From positions 369,361-433,360 of the forward strand of contig JAGLME010000015.1 in assembly GCA_023140195.1 (NCBI GenBank): a stretch of DNA of 64,000 nt, given 5' to 3'. The notes below the pieces were generated by a model. That model was not told the origin of the DNA. It ran no database searches and was given only the letters and a program-made list of their open reading frames with translations. A program made the position numbers and the translations under genes. This DNA comes from Thermoplasmata archaeon (lineage in GTDB: Archaea > Thermoplasmatota > Thermoplasmata > RBG-16-68-12 > SOIM01). Positions 34,601 to 42,553 of this stretch are shown piece after piece (the stretch's first letter is position 1; each line of letters starts with the position of its first letter).

Positions 34601-37600
34601 CAGGTATTGTGTCGTTGATGTAGAGGTCCGTTGCTTCTCCGGTTCCAGAGTTCTTGTAGTATATGGTGTAGGTGATCTGGTCTCCTGGGTCGGCCGTTGT
34701 CACGTCCGCTGTCTTTGTGATCTCCAGAATGGGTGCGGTGACGGTCACATCTGCCCAAGCCATCTCAGTCGAGTATGGGTTTCCGTTCGCGTCCGCGTAG
34801 TCCAGCGTAGCTATGTTGTGCAACACCGTCTCGTCCGGCGTGTAGGCCTTAACCTTCACAACAATGGTTATTGTGACAGTTGTGTTTGCCGCCACCACAG
34901 CCCAGTACCAAGTGTAGGTATTGCCGGACTTTGAAAGATGGACTGGATTGGAGCTGACGAAGTCCACGTCCGCTGGAATGGTGTCATTGACGTACACGTT
35001 CGTGGCGTTTCCGGTTCCGGAGTTCTCGAACTCCACAGTGTATGTTATCGCGTCGCTCGGGTCTGCGGTCGAGACGTCTGCCGACTTGGTCAGGTTCAAT
35101 ACCGGAGCTGTCACCAGAACGTCCACATAATCGGAGAGTTGGGCGTACGGGTTCTCGTTGGCATCCGCGTAGTCCATGGTCACCGTGTTCCTGAGGATCG
35201 TGCCGTCATCTGTTCCGGCATCCACCTGCACCTTGATGTGGATCTCCCCGCTGGACTTCGCAGCCATTGAGGAGAAGAACCAGGTGTACGTGTCCCCGGA
35301 GACCGAGTCATAATTGGGCGTGGATTCCTTGAAGGTGGTATCTGCAGGTATGGTGTCGTTTATCCACACGTTCGTTGCTTCGCCGGTACCGCTGTTCTCG
35401 TACGAAATCGTGTAGTTGATGAAGTCGCCTGGGTCCGCAGTAGCCACGTTCGCAACCTTGCTGATCGCCATGACCGGTGCGGTCACGACAACATCTTCCG
35501 TGTCCTCTTTCTGCGGATATGGGTTTCCGTTGGCATCCGAATAGTCGAGGGTGACCCTGTTCCTCAAGAGAGTTTCGTCAGGCGTGCCCACCTTGACCTT
35601 CACCACAAGGGTAATTGTTCCGTCGGCGCCGGCTGCGAGGCTTGCGATCTTCCAGGTATATGTTAGACCGTTTACTTCATCATAGACGGGGCTCGAACTC
35701 ACGTATTCGGTATCAGTTGGTATCGTGTCGTTTATGTAGAGGTCCGTTGCCTCTCCTGTTCCTGTGTTCTTGTAGTATATTGTGTAGGAGATCTCATCCC
35801 CTGGATCAGCCGTTGACACGTCCGCCGTCTTCGCGATCGTCACTATCGGAGCGGTCACCTTGACATCCACACTGTCGCTCTCCTGCGGCAGTGGATTGCC
35901 GTTCGCGTCCGAGTAATCCAGTGTGACGTCGTTGGTCAGGATCGTGCCGTCAGGCGTGCCCACCTTGACCTTCACCACTATCGTTATGGTCCCGCTCGCA
36001 CCTGCTGCCAGGCTGGCGAAGTACCACGTGTAGGTCGATCCGCTCACGCTGGTGTATCCAGGATTGGAGCTGACCCAATCCACATCTGCGGGAATGGTAT
36101 CGTTGATGTATACGTCGGTGGCCTCTCCAGTTCCCTTGTTCTCGTAAGCGAGGGTGTAGGTAATCTCATCGTCTGGATCGGCCGTACTGACATCGGCCGT
36201 CTTGGTGATGGTCAGAATGGGTGCAGTGACCTTGACATCTGCATGGTCATCCATCTGCGGATATGGGTTTCCGTTGGCATCCGAATAGTCTAGCGTGGCT
36301 TCATTCCTCAGAAGTGTTTCATCTGGGATTCCAGCCTTGACCTTCACAGTGATGGTAATCGTGCCGCCAGTTCCGCCGGCGACGCTCGCGATATACCATG
36401 TGTATGTATTGCCGGTGACGCTGGTGTATGTCGGATTTGAACTCACGAAGTCGACATCACTCGGTATCGTGTCATTGATGTAAATGTTGGTCGCCTCACC
36501 AGTTCCAGTGTTCTCGTATTCGATGGTGTAAACGATTTCATCACCTGGGTCGGCCGTGCTGACATCAGCCTTCTTGCTGAAGGTGAACACGGGCGCCGTG
36601 ACGATGACGTCCGCCTTGTCGGACTGCCCAGGCAAGGGATTCTCATTGGCATCTGAGTAGTCAAGAGTCACCTGATTCCTCAGGAGTGTCTTGTCGGGTA
36701 CACCGACATCGACCTTGACGACCAGCTCTATGGTCCCGCTTTGGCCTGCGCCGAGGGATGATATGAACCACGTGTATGTGTTCCCGCTGACGCTGGTATA
36801 GGTGGGATTGGAACTGACGTATGTCGTATCCGCCGGAATGGTGTCGTTTATGTAGATGTTCGTTGCCTCTCCGGTTCCGGTGTTCTTGTATGTGATCGTG
36901 TAGGTTATCTCATCGTCTGGATCCGCCGTTGTCACATCAGCAACCTTGCTGATGGTCATCACCGGAGCGGTCACCACGACGGCCACGCTGTCGGATTCCT
37001 CCGGCAGTGGATTTCCGTTCGCGTCGTCATAATTGAGTGTGACCGAGTTGGTGAGAACGGTCTTGTCAGGTGTTCCTGCCTTGACCTTGACAACAACTTC
37101 TATTGTCCCGGAACCTCCTGCTGAGACATCCCCGACGTTCCATGTGTATGTTTTCCCGCTCTGGCTATCGTAAGTTGGAGTTGAGCTGACGAACGTTGTG
37201 TCCGCCGGTATGGTGTCAATGACGACAACATCGGTTGCTATTCCTCCTCCAGTGTTCGTGTATGTAATTGTGTATGTGATCTCATCTCCTGGATCGGCTG
37301 TCGTGACATCCGCGACCTTTCTGATAGTCATCTCAGGACCCGTCACTGTGACATCGGCGTAGTCATCCATCTGTGGATAGGGATTGCCGTTGGCATCTGA
37401 GTAGTCAAGAGTGGCAGTGTTCCTCAGCAATGTGCCATCTGGTGTGAAAGCATCGACGGTGACCGTGATGATGATGTTCCCGTCGTCACCGGCCTTCACC
37501 GTTCCCAGGTTCCATATGTACGTATCTCCAGAGGAGGATGTGTACGCTGGGCTGGTGCTCTGAAGTGTGGTGTCCGCCGGTATCGTGTCGTTGACGTACA

Positions 37601-40600
37601 CGTTCGTGGCGTCACCGGTTCCCGTATTCTTGTAGTAAAGGGTATAGTTGATCCAATCGCCCGGATCGGCCTCCGCGACATCTGCTGTCTTGCTGAAGGT
37701 GAACCCAGGTGCTGTGACCAGGACGTCAACGTAGTCGCTCTCTTGGGCCTGTGGATTGCCGTTGGCATCACCATAGTCCAGGGTGACCGTGTTCCTGAGA
37801 ACGGTCTGGTCTGGCGTTCCTACCTTGACCTTGACCTTCACAGTTATCGTCCCGCTTGACTTGGCTGCCACGCTAGCGATGAACCATGTGTATGTACTTC
37901 CGCTCACGCTCGTGTACCCGGGTGTTGAGCTGACGAAGTCAACGTCTGCGGGTATGGTGTCATTGATCCAGATATTGGTTGCTTCACCATTGCCAGTGTT
38001 CTCGTAGGTCAGTGTGTATGTTATGATGTCCGATGGATCGGCGGTTGAAACGTCCGCTATCTTACTGATCGTCATGATGGGTGCTGTGACAGTGACATCG
38101 GCGTAATCCTTCTCATCTGGGAGTCCATTTCCGTTCGCGTCCGCGTACGAGAGAGTGGCCCAGTTCTTCAGCAGTGTTCCGTCTGGGGTACCAACGTCAA
38201 CCTCTACCACCAGGGTGATCGTTCCAGACCCTCTGGCTGCCACGCTTCCGATGTTCCAGGTATAATCATCTCCGGAAGATGAATCCCACGTGGGTGTCGC
38301 GCTGACGGCGGTGGTGTCGGCTGGTATCGTGTCAACCACCTTCACATTGGTCGCGTCCCCGCTTCCGGTGTTCTTGTATTCGATCGTGTAGGTGATCAAA
38401 TCGCTTGGATCAGCTGTTGCTACGTCCGCGACCTTGCTGACGGTCATCACAGGTGCGGTGACTGTTACGTTCACGCTGTCGCTCTCTTGGGCTTGTGGAT
38501 TCCCGTTGGCATCGTCGTAATCCAGGGTGGCTGTGTTCGTGAGAATTGTCTCGTCAGGCGTTCCTGCCTTGACCTTGACAACAACTTCTATTGTCCCGGA
38601 ACCTCCTGCTGAGACATCCCCGACGTTCCACGTGTATGTTTTCCCGCTCTGGCTATCGTAAGTTGGAGTTGAGCTGACGAACGTTGTGTCCGCCGGTATG
38701 GTGTCAATGACGACAACATCGGTCGCCAGACCGGTTCCGGAGTTGGTGTAGGTTATCGTGTATGTTATCTCGTCACCAGGATCTGCCTCTGTAACATCCG
38801 CAGTCTTTGAGACCGTCATCACCGGTGCGGTGATTGTAACATCAACGCTGTCGCTCTCTTGAGGTATTGGATTTCCATTGGCATCGTCGTAGTCCAAGGT
38901 CACGTAATTGGTGATCACCGTTTCGTCTGGGGTGTAGGCCTTGACCTTGACCGTGACGGTTATGGTACCATCCGCGCCGGCACCAACGTCTCCAACGTTC
39001 CACGTGTAGACATTGCCGCTCTGGCTGTCATAGGTCGGCGTTGAGCTGACGAAATCCACCTCGCTTGGGATGGTGTCCTTCACAACAACATTGGTGGCGT
39101 CCCCAGAACCTGTGTTCTCGTAGTAGAGCGTGTAGACCACTTGATCGTCAGGATCAGCAGTCTGCATATCGGCCGTCTTCGTGATGGTCATCAACGGCGC
39201 GGTGACGGTCACGTCCACGGAGTCAGTCTCATCAGGCAGGGAATTGCCGTTGTCATCTGTGTATTCCAACTTGACGTAGTTGGTGAGTACTGACCCATCA
39301 GCCACTCCTGCGTTGACTTCGACGATTACGTAAATCTCTCCTCCGCAGCCTGCGCAAACGTCTCCAACATTCCATGTGTAGACATTCCCGCTGACGCTGG
39401 TGTATGTCGGATAGGATGTCACGAACGTCACATCACTTGGGATTGTATCGATTATCTTGACGTTCTTGGCGTTGCCCGTTCCGATGTTATCGTAGCTGAG
39501 GGTGTAGTTAATCTCGTCTCCTGGGTCTGCGGTCGCGACGTCAGCCGTCTTCGTAACCGTCATGATTGGTGAGGTTACGGTTACTTCGGCAGTGTCTTCC
39601 TCGGTCGGATATGGGTTGCCGTTCACGTCCTCGTAGTACAGGACCGCCTTGTTCAGAAGGACCGTCTCATCAGCTATTCCAGCCTTGACCTTGACTACTA
39701 TCGTGATCGTCCCGCTGCTCCCCGCTGCCACAGTTCCGACGTTCCATGTGTATGTGTTCCCAGTCTTGCTGGAGTACGCTGGGTTCGAACTCACGAAGAT
39801 GGTGTCGGTGGGTATGGTGTCCTTTACGATCACTCCTCCTGCATCGCCTGTACCCGTGTTCTCGTAGGTGAGAGTGTAGGTGATCTCATCCCCTGGGTCC
39901 GCTGTTCCAACGTCCGCAACCTTCGTTATGGTCATTATTGGTGCGGTAACAGTCACATCCACGTAGTCGGACAGCTGCGCGTACGGATTCCCATTGGCAT
40001 CCGAGTAGTCCAGGGTGACCGTGTTCCTCATCACCGTTTCGTCCGGAACGGCCGCGTTGACCTCAACCTGTATGGTTATGATGCCGCTGCATCCAGCGCA
40101 CAGGTCACCGATTGCCCATGTGTATGTGTTCCCGCTCTTGCTGGTGTATGCGGGTGATGATGCCACGAACGTCACTTCATTTGGAATCGTGTCATTGACG
40201 TATACGTTGGTTGCCTTGCCGCTTCCAGTGTTCTCGTAATTGATGCTATAGGTAATCGAGTCTCCCGGGTTGGCCTCGGCCACACTCGACGTCTTCGAAA
40301 GGGTGAGAATCGGCGCTGTCACTGTTACATCCACGGAATCGGATTCCTGTGGATATGGATTCCCGTTGGCGTCATCGTAGTCCAGAGTGACGTCATTGGT
40401 CAGAATCGTACCATTAGCTGTTCCTGCGTCAACCCTGACCGTTAGAGTAACGGTCCCTGAATCTCCCCCATCGACAGAACCGATATTCCAGGTGTAGGTT
40501 CTTCCATCCACTGCATCGTAGACGGGATTGGAACTGACGAATGTGGTGTGCTCCGGTATCGTGTCCTCAACCACCACATCTGTAGCCTGGCCAGTGCCAG

Positions 40601-42281
40601 TGTTGTCATAGCTGAGCGTGTACGTGATCTCATCGCCCGGGTCAGCCGTCGTGACATCCGCGATCTTGGTGATGTCCATTATCGGAGCGGTCACCGTCAC
40701 ATTGGCCCAATCGTGCAACCTGTCGTAGACGTTCCCGTTGGCGTCCTTATAGTCCAGTGTAGCATAGTTCACCAGAAGAGTCTCATCAGCAGTGCCAGCG
40801 TCCACGGTCACGTTGATGTGGATGTAGGCGGTCGTCTTTCCAGCGATCTTGTCGATCACGAAAGTGTAAGTGTCTCCGCTGACCGATTCGTAATTTGGAT
40901 TGGAGTCTTTGAAGGTGGTGTCACTTGGTATCGTATCGTTTACGGTGACATTGTATGCCCCGCCACCGCCAGTGTTCTCCATCTTGATCACGTAGTGTAT
41001 GTCGTCTCCTGGGTCTGCGGTCGCAACATCCGCTTCCTTGCTCATCTTCATGAACGGTCCTGCGACCGGATTCTCGGTCTCATCCTCTGAGCCAGGTAAC
41101 TCATTATCATCGGTGTCAGTGTAGTTCAGAACCGCCACGTTCCTCAGAATCTCCCCATCTGGCACATCCGTGTCCACTGTCACATTCAGATAGATGGTGT
41201 GATTCCCAGGTTCAACGTCCGTGAAATGCCATCTGTATGTCTGTCCAGAACTCGAATTGTAGTTGGGATTCGATTCTTTGAACGTCGTGTAGTCAGGTAT
41301 CGTATCGTTGATCCACACATTGCCCGCATTGAACTCCCCAGTGTTGTTGTAGTATATCTTGTAGTGAAGAGTATCTCCCGGCTTTACTATGTCCTCCTCC
41401 ACTGTCTTGACAACCGTGATATTGGCCGGCTCACCAAATACGAACTCTCCCATCCAATCCTTCTGCAGAGGGTTTGTTGCTGAGGCAGAGGTGCTGAAAA
41501 ACAGAAGGAATTCGGTGTCCGCACAGAGCATCTGGTTATTGTCCTGATCCGTGAAGGCAGTTATCGGAACCTTGTACTCGATCCACCATTGGTCGTTCTC
41601 ATCATCGGCGTCATCGTATTCAATGAGCCGGGCGTTGGTGAACAAGTTCTTCTTTCCGGTCGCTGGCTGGAGCCATACCCAATCGTCATCTGGATCATAC
41701 TTGTAGTCGTCAGTGTCGCTGTAGTACACACCTACGGTTCCGAACTTGTAGTATCCGTTTCCACCGTTGAGGTCGACCACAAACTCGCTCCACTGGTCAC
41801 CGTCAACTTCCAGCAATATGTCCCAATGGTACGCCTTATAAGCGTATTGTCCTCCATGTGTGGGATCCCCGGCAACTCTCTGTCTGAGGAAGAGCCAGTC
41901 ATCATCGATATCTGAACAGCCGTCGCTATCACCGTCAACATCATCATATATGTATTGAACAGAAGTGTAGTTGCCTGGATTAGATTCGGCATTTCCCCCA
42001 CTCTTGTCAACTCCAGATGCGATGTCAACCGCCTTCGGCTGGACATTGGCTATCCCATGTGTCGGGTCGTTCTCATAGGGCTTGTCTTCCCAATCCCTAA
42101 TCCTCTCTCCTCTATACGTATAGTTAATCCAGTCGTCGTCCGCCGGCCAGCCTGGTATGTCTGGTGGTTCCTCACCAGGTACACTTACCGCTAGAACGAA
42201 CGTTCCAAGGACTAGCAACGTCACCATGACCGTCGACTTGATCTTGTCGAGGGCTGTGACCACCTTACTACCCCGCCTCAT
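28614..42281 (-). CDS. Giant surface protein: about 30 DUF11 repeats, four PKD domains, C-terminal TM anchor
   Basis: 4555 aa in one uninterrupted frame. The ATG at 42281 has GAGGTG five bases before it. Order: signal peptide (about 15-35); an aspartate-rich N-terminal domain resembling DOMON/CBM9-type sandwiches (about 45-275, with DVDGDSDGCSDIDDDW as a possible calcium site); DUF11 units 1-2 (about 280-531); units 3-29, each 124 aa (532-3879); unit 30, split by an insertion of about 110 aa; four PKD domains (about 4150-4500, WDFGDGT and WDMGDGT motifs); a TM helix (LAALVLVILSTLALAAGTYVWY) and a short basic tail KKE. DUF11 units are stacked beta sandwiches, so this should form a long cell-anchored stalk. 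Units 4 and 6 carry a CAGC pair. Many units carry N-glycosylation sequons (NDT, NYT). Probable role: adhesin or coat protein. Confidence 0.9.
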   Translation of the reverse strand: MRRGSKVVTALDKIKSTVMVTLLVLGTFVLAVSVPGEEPPDIPGWPADDDWINYTYRGERIRDWEDKPYENDPTHGIANVQPKAVDIASGVDKSGGNAESNPGNYTSVQYIYDDVDGDSDGCSDIDDDWLFLRQRVAGDPTHGGQYAYKAYHWDILLEVDGDQWSEFVVDLNGGNGYYKFGTVGVYYSDTDDYKYDPDDDWVWLQPATGKKNLFTNARLIEYDDADDENDQWWIEYKVPITAFTDQDNNQMLCADTEFLLFFSTSASATNPLQKDWMGEFVFGEPANITVVKTVEEDIVKPGDTLHYKIYYNNTGEFNAGNVWINDTIPDYTTFKESNPNYNSSSGQTYRWHFTDVEPGNHTIYLNVTVDTDVPDGEILRNVAVLNYTDTDDNELPGSEDETENPVAGPFMKMSKEADVATADPGDDIHYVIKMENTGGGGAYNVTVNDTIPSDTTFKDSNPNYESVSGDTYTFVIDKIAGKTTAYIHINVTVDAGTADETLLVNYATLDYKDANGNVYDRLHDWANVTVTAPIMDITKIADVTTADPGDEITYTLSYDNTGTGQATDVVVEDTIPEHTTFVSSNPVYDAVDGRTYTWNIGSVDGGDSGTVTLTVRVDAGTANGTILTNDVTLDYDDANGNPYPQESDSVDVTVTAPILTLSKTSSVAEANPGDSITYSINYENTGSGKATNVYVNDTIPNEVTFVASSPAYTSKSGNTYTWAIGDLCAGCSGIITIQVEVNAAVPDETVMRNTVTLDYSDANGNPYAQLSDYVDVTVTAPIMTITKVADVGTADPGDEITYTLTYENTGTGDAGGVIVKDTIPTDTIFVSSNPAYSSKTGNTYTWNVGTVAAGSSGTITIVVKVKAGIADETVLLNKAVLYYEDVNGNPYPTEEDTAEVTVTSPIMTVTKTADVATADPGDEINYTLSYDNIGTGNAKNVKIIDTIPSDVTFVTSYPTYTSVSGNVYTWNVGDVCAGCGGEIYVIVEVNAGVADGSVLTNYVKLEYTDDNGNSLPDETDSVDVTVTAPLMTITKTADMQTADPDDQVVYTLYYENTGSGDATNVVVKDTIPSEVDFVSSTPTYDSQSGNVYTWNVGDVGAGADGTITVTVKVKAYTPDETVITNYVTLDYDDANGNPIPQESDSVDVTITAPVMTVSKTADVTEADPGDEITYTITYTNSGTGLATDVVVIDTIPADTTFVSSTPTYDSQSGKTYTWNVGDVSAGGSGTIEVVVKVKAGTPDETILTNTATLDYDDANGNPQAQESDSVNVTVTAPVMTVSKVADVATADPSDLITYTIEYKNTGSGDATNVKVVDTIPADTTAVSATPTWDSSSGDDYTWNIGSVAARGSGTITLVVEVDVGTPDGTLLKNWATLSYADANGNGLPDEKDYADVTVTAPIMTISKIADVSTADPSDIITYTLTYENTGNGEATNIWINDTIPADVDFVSSTPGYTSVSGSTYTWFIASVAAKSSGTITVKVKVKVGTPDQTVLRNTVTLDYGDANGNPQAQESDYVDVLVTAPGFTFSKTADVAEADPGDWINYTLYYKNTGTGDATNVYVNDTIPADTTLQSTSPAYTSSSGDTYIWNLGTVKAGDDGNIIITVTVDAFTPDGTLLRNTATLDYSDANGNPYPQMDDYADVTVTGPEMTIRKVADVTTADPGDEITYTITYTNTGGGIATDVVVIDTIPADTTFVSSTPTYDSQSGKTYTWNVGDVSAGGSGTIEVVVKVKAGTPDKTVLTNSVTLNYDDANGNPLPEESDSVAVVVTAPVMTISKVADVTTADPDDEITYTITYKNTGTGEATNIYINDTIPADTTYVSSNPTYTSVSGNTYTWFISSLGAGQSGTIELVVKVDVGVPDKTLLRNQVTLDYSDANENPLPGQSDKADVIVTAPVFTFSKKADVSTADPGDEIVYTIEYENTGTGEATNIYINDTIPSDVDFVSSNPTYTSVTGNTYTWYIASVAGGTGGTITITVKVKAGIPDETLLRNEATLDYSDANGNPYPQMDDHADVKVTAPILTITKTADVSTADPDDEITYTLAYENKGTGEATDVYINDTIPADVDWVSSNPGYTSVSGSTYTWYFASLAAGASGTITIVVKVKVGTPDGTILTNDVTLDYSDANGNPLPQESDSVDVKVTAPIVTIAKTADVSTADPGDEISYTIYYKNTGTGEATDLYINDTIPTDTEYVSSSPVYDEVNGLTYTWKIASLAAGADGTITLVVKVKVGTPDETLLRNRVTLDYSDANGNPYPQKEDTEDVVVTAPVMAISKVANVATADPGDFINYTISYENSGTGEATNVWINDTIPADTTFKESTPNYDSVSGDTYTWFFSSMAAKSSGEIHIKVQVDAGTDDGTILRNTVTMDYADANENPYAQLSDYVDVLVTAPVLNLTKSADVSTADPSDAITYTVEFENSGTGNATNVYVNDTIPADVDFVSSNPVHLSKSGNTYTWYWAVVAANTTVTITIVVKVKAYTPDETVLHNIATLDYADANGNPYSTEMAWADVTVTAPILEITKTADVTTADPGDQITYTIYYKNSGTGEATDLYINDTIPDDVDFVSSSPNYTSVSGKTYTWFFSSLGAGADGTITITVEVKVGTPDETLLRNLATLDYSDANGNPYPTLRDYADVDVTAPVMEFSKTADVTTADPDDEITYTLTYKNVGTGVAKNVKITDTIPGDVVFVSSTPNYTSVSGNTYTWDIGTLNPGEGGTITIVVKVKVGTPDETLLRNFATLDYSDANENPYEQMKDYADVDVTAPVIEFSKTADVTTADPDDEITYTITYKNIGTGVAKNVKITDTIPGDVVFVSSTPNYTSVSGNTYTWDIGTLNPGDSGTITIVVKVKVGTADETLLRNVAILYYSDANENPYTPIEDQADVDVTAPVMRFSKTADVTTADPDDEITYTITYENVGTGDAANVKITDTIPADVTFVSSTPTYTSVSGNTYTWDIGTVTSGSGGTITITVKVKVGTPDETLLRNVAILYYSDANENPYTPIEDTADVTVTAPVMEFSKTADVTTADPDDEITYTITYENVGTGVAKNVKITDTIPGDVVFVSSTPNYTSVSGNTYTWDIGTLNPGDSGTITIVVKVKVGTPDKTLLRNGATLDYSDANENPYDRMEDHVDVTVTAPVMEFSKSADVTTADPGDPIVYTITYENVGTGDAANVKITDTIPADVTFVSSTPTYTSVSGNTYTWDIGALASGSGGTITINVKVKVGTPDETLLENVATLYYADANGNSYTPMTDNAYVKVTAPVMEFSKTADTSTADPSDVITYTITYKNIGTGDATGVLISDEIPADVEYVSSTPTYTMKVNLTYIWNIGDVAAGTGGTITLVVKVNAYTPDKTLLHNVATLYYADANDNSYTPIEDHADVIVTAPVMRLVKSTDVRTADPGDEIVYTIHYANVGTGVATHVTIVDTIPTDTTFVSSTPSPDSVVGNVYTWYIGSLNPGDSGDIIITVSVKLFTPDKTLLRNVVILDYDDANSNPYPTLRDSVDVKVTAPVMEFSKFASVSTADPGDLITYTITYDNVGTGKATEVKITDTLPVGVELVSATPWYNSISNRTYTWDIGDLGPGEGGTIIIVVKVTVGTADRTLLHNSATLYYADANGNDYPPMEDSADVTVTAPVMTFSKSADATTADPGDVIVYTLKYENKGTGWASLVEIVDTIPGDTIFVSSSPWYNSVSGNQYTWNIGDVAPGGSGTITIVVTVAVGTPDETLLHNEATLDYSDANGNFIERLSDYADVIVTAPIVRITKTSDVSEADPGDMIVYTITYENVGTGWATLVEIVDTIPADTAVVSAIPRYTSVSGNDYVWSIGDLAPGDGGTIEIKVIVNPGTPDKTLLHNVVTLDYADRNGNYYPQLSDYADVIVTAPVMTLEKSAGDVDIAAYVIADFRLRIAGEKWHDVRLNLYSGNESVRFASITRYPGSPDDQSVTLYDVKINLLDNFTAVIEYTPPDDPINGQTWGDNPCWLILTFPDGKDIRLFHNFNVRHNETWIWVIDDWGKILRHAPIIYEATIPYTINYENIGTGDATGVVVTDTLPVGSVILDYEPLYDSCVDNVCTWNIGDVPSGGSGTITVNISYVFDIDGEELINEVTLDYSDANGNFVEQLYASASSVLIKPELWSSPKGYYGGEGGTGTSDNVPPEAIISAPVDGSHQYVENIVQFVGSASSDDSRIVSYLWDFGDGTVSTDVNPSHIFAMAGIYAVILTVTDDQGDVSTAYVLLIVRDKSLSAVIELPTKEIIAEGTTLEFSGRAVYEGYQDVFYCSWDFGDGASSEGCTTTHYYGNQGTYTITLTVYDAFGHLSSESTEITVLNLKPKVKVAKRMQGTEGNPMYITATVDDQGTDELILTWDMGDGNVVVGNDFYYTYMDDGMYVVRLIVDDGDGGVVVKIITATIQNLGPMPSVDINKLGHVHEPVFLSASVSDAGAQDTFSASWDMGDGTIIEGTLEPVHIYSDSGIYTVTLTVTDEDGAQGVSVMKVHVIETLDSTVNRPTSWKDTATPMVITADKKIADASMPLAALVLVILSTLALAAGTYVWYISKKE
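30645..40688 (-). repeat. 27 tandem DUF11 units of exactly 372 bp
   Basis: Units 3 to 29 of the giant gene fill 10,044 bp. Their first codons fall at 40688, then every 372 bp: I checked unit 12 at 37340, unit 24 at 32876 and unit 30 at 30644, and all agree to the base. Each unit starts AP-M--SKTADV-TADPGDEITYT and ends in the DYSDANGNPY and DVTVTAP region. Some pairs are near-identical at DNA level (units 8 and 12; units 22 and 24). Confidence 0.92.
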
Positions 42282-42553
42282 TTTTTCACCTCTTAGGTAT
42301 CACTCGCAATGCGCGTTAAACCCTAAAAGACTGAGAAGCATGGCTAAGACTGTGTAGAGTTACACGTCTATCCATTGAGGTTGAAATCTGTCTTGCAGTC
42401 GCAAGTAAGTCTCTCCCCTCTCCTCGGTCTCCTAGATTTATAGCGTTTCAATGGACTTATGCATATATAAGAGTTCTGAATATGGGGGCTGTCTAGGAGG
42501 TCTTCCCGACGATATGCGCATTCTTTTATTCCCAAATCGTATTACAGGTGGAG
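42282..42553. promoter_or_regulatory. Divergent intergenic region of giant gene and GAN gene
   Basis: No gene is seen in these 272 bp. On the minus strand, TATA-like boxes cttatatatgc (about 42461-42471) and gctataaat (about 42434-42442) would give the giant gene a leader of about 130-160 bases. That leader contains two small hairpins: gtgta/tacac (42351-42364) and cttgc/gcaag (about 42392-42405). On the plus strand, cttttatt (about 42521-42528) fits a leaderless start for the nuclease gene at 42554. Confidence 0.4.

Noticed and set aside
30645..40688. Regular repeats that might suggest a CRISPR array
   Set aside because: Units are 372 bp, in frame and protein-coding throughout, with no short conserved repeat plus unique spacers; no cas genes are in the window.
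28614..42281. Many plus-strand reading frames of 60-180 codons across the giant gene
   Set aside because: They recur once per 372-bp unit and mirror the codon pattern of the minus-strand repeats; they lack ribosome sites and plausible protein composition.
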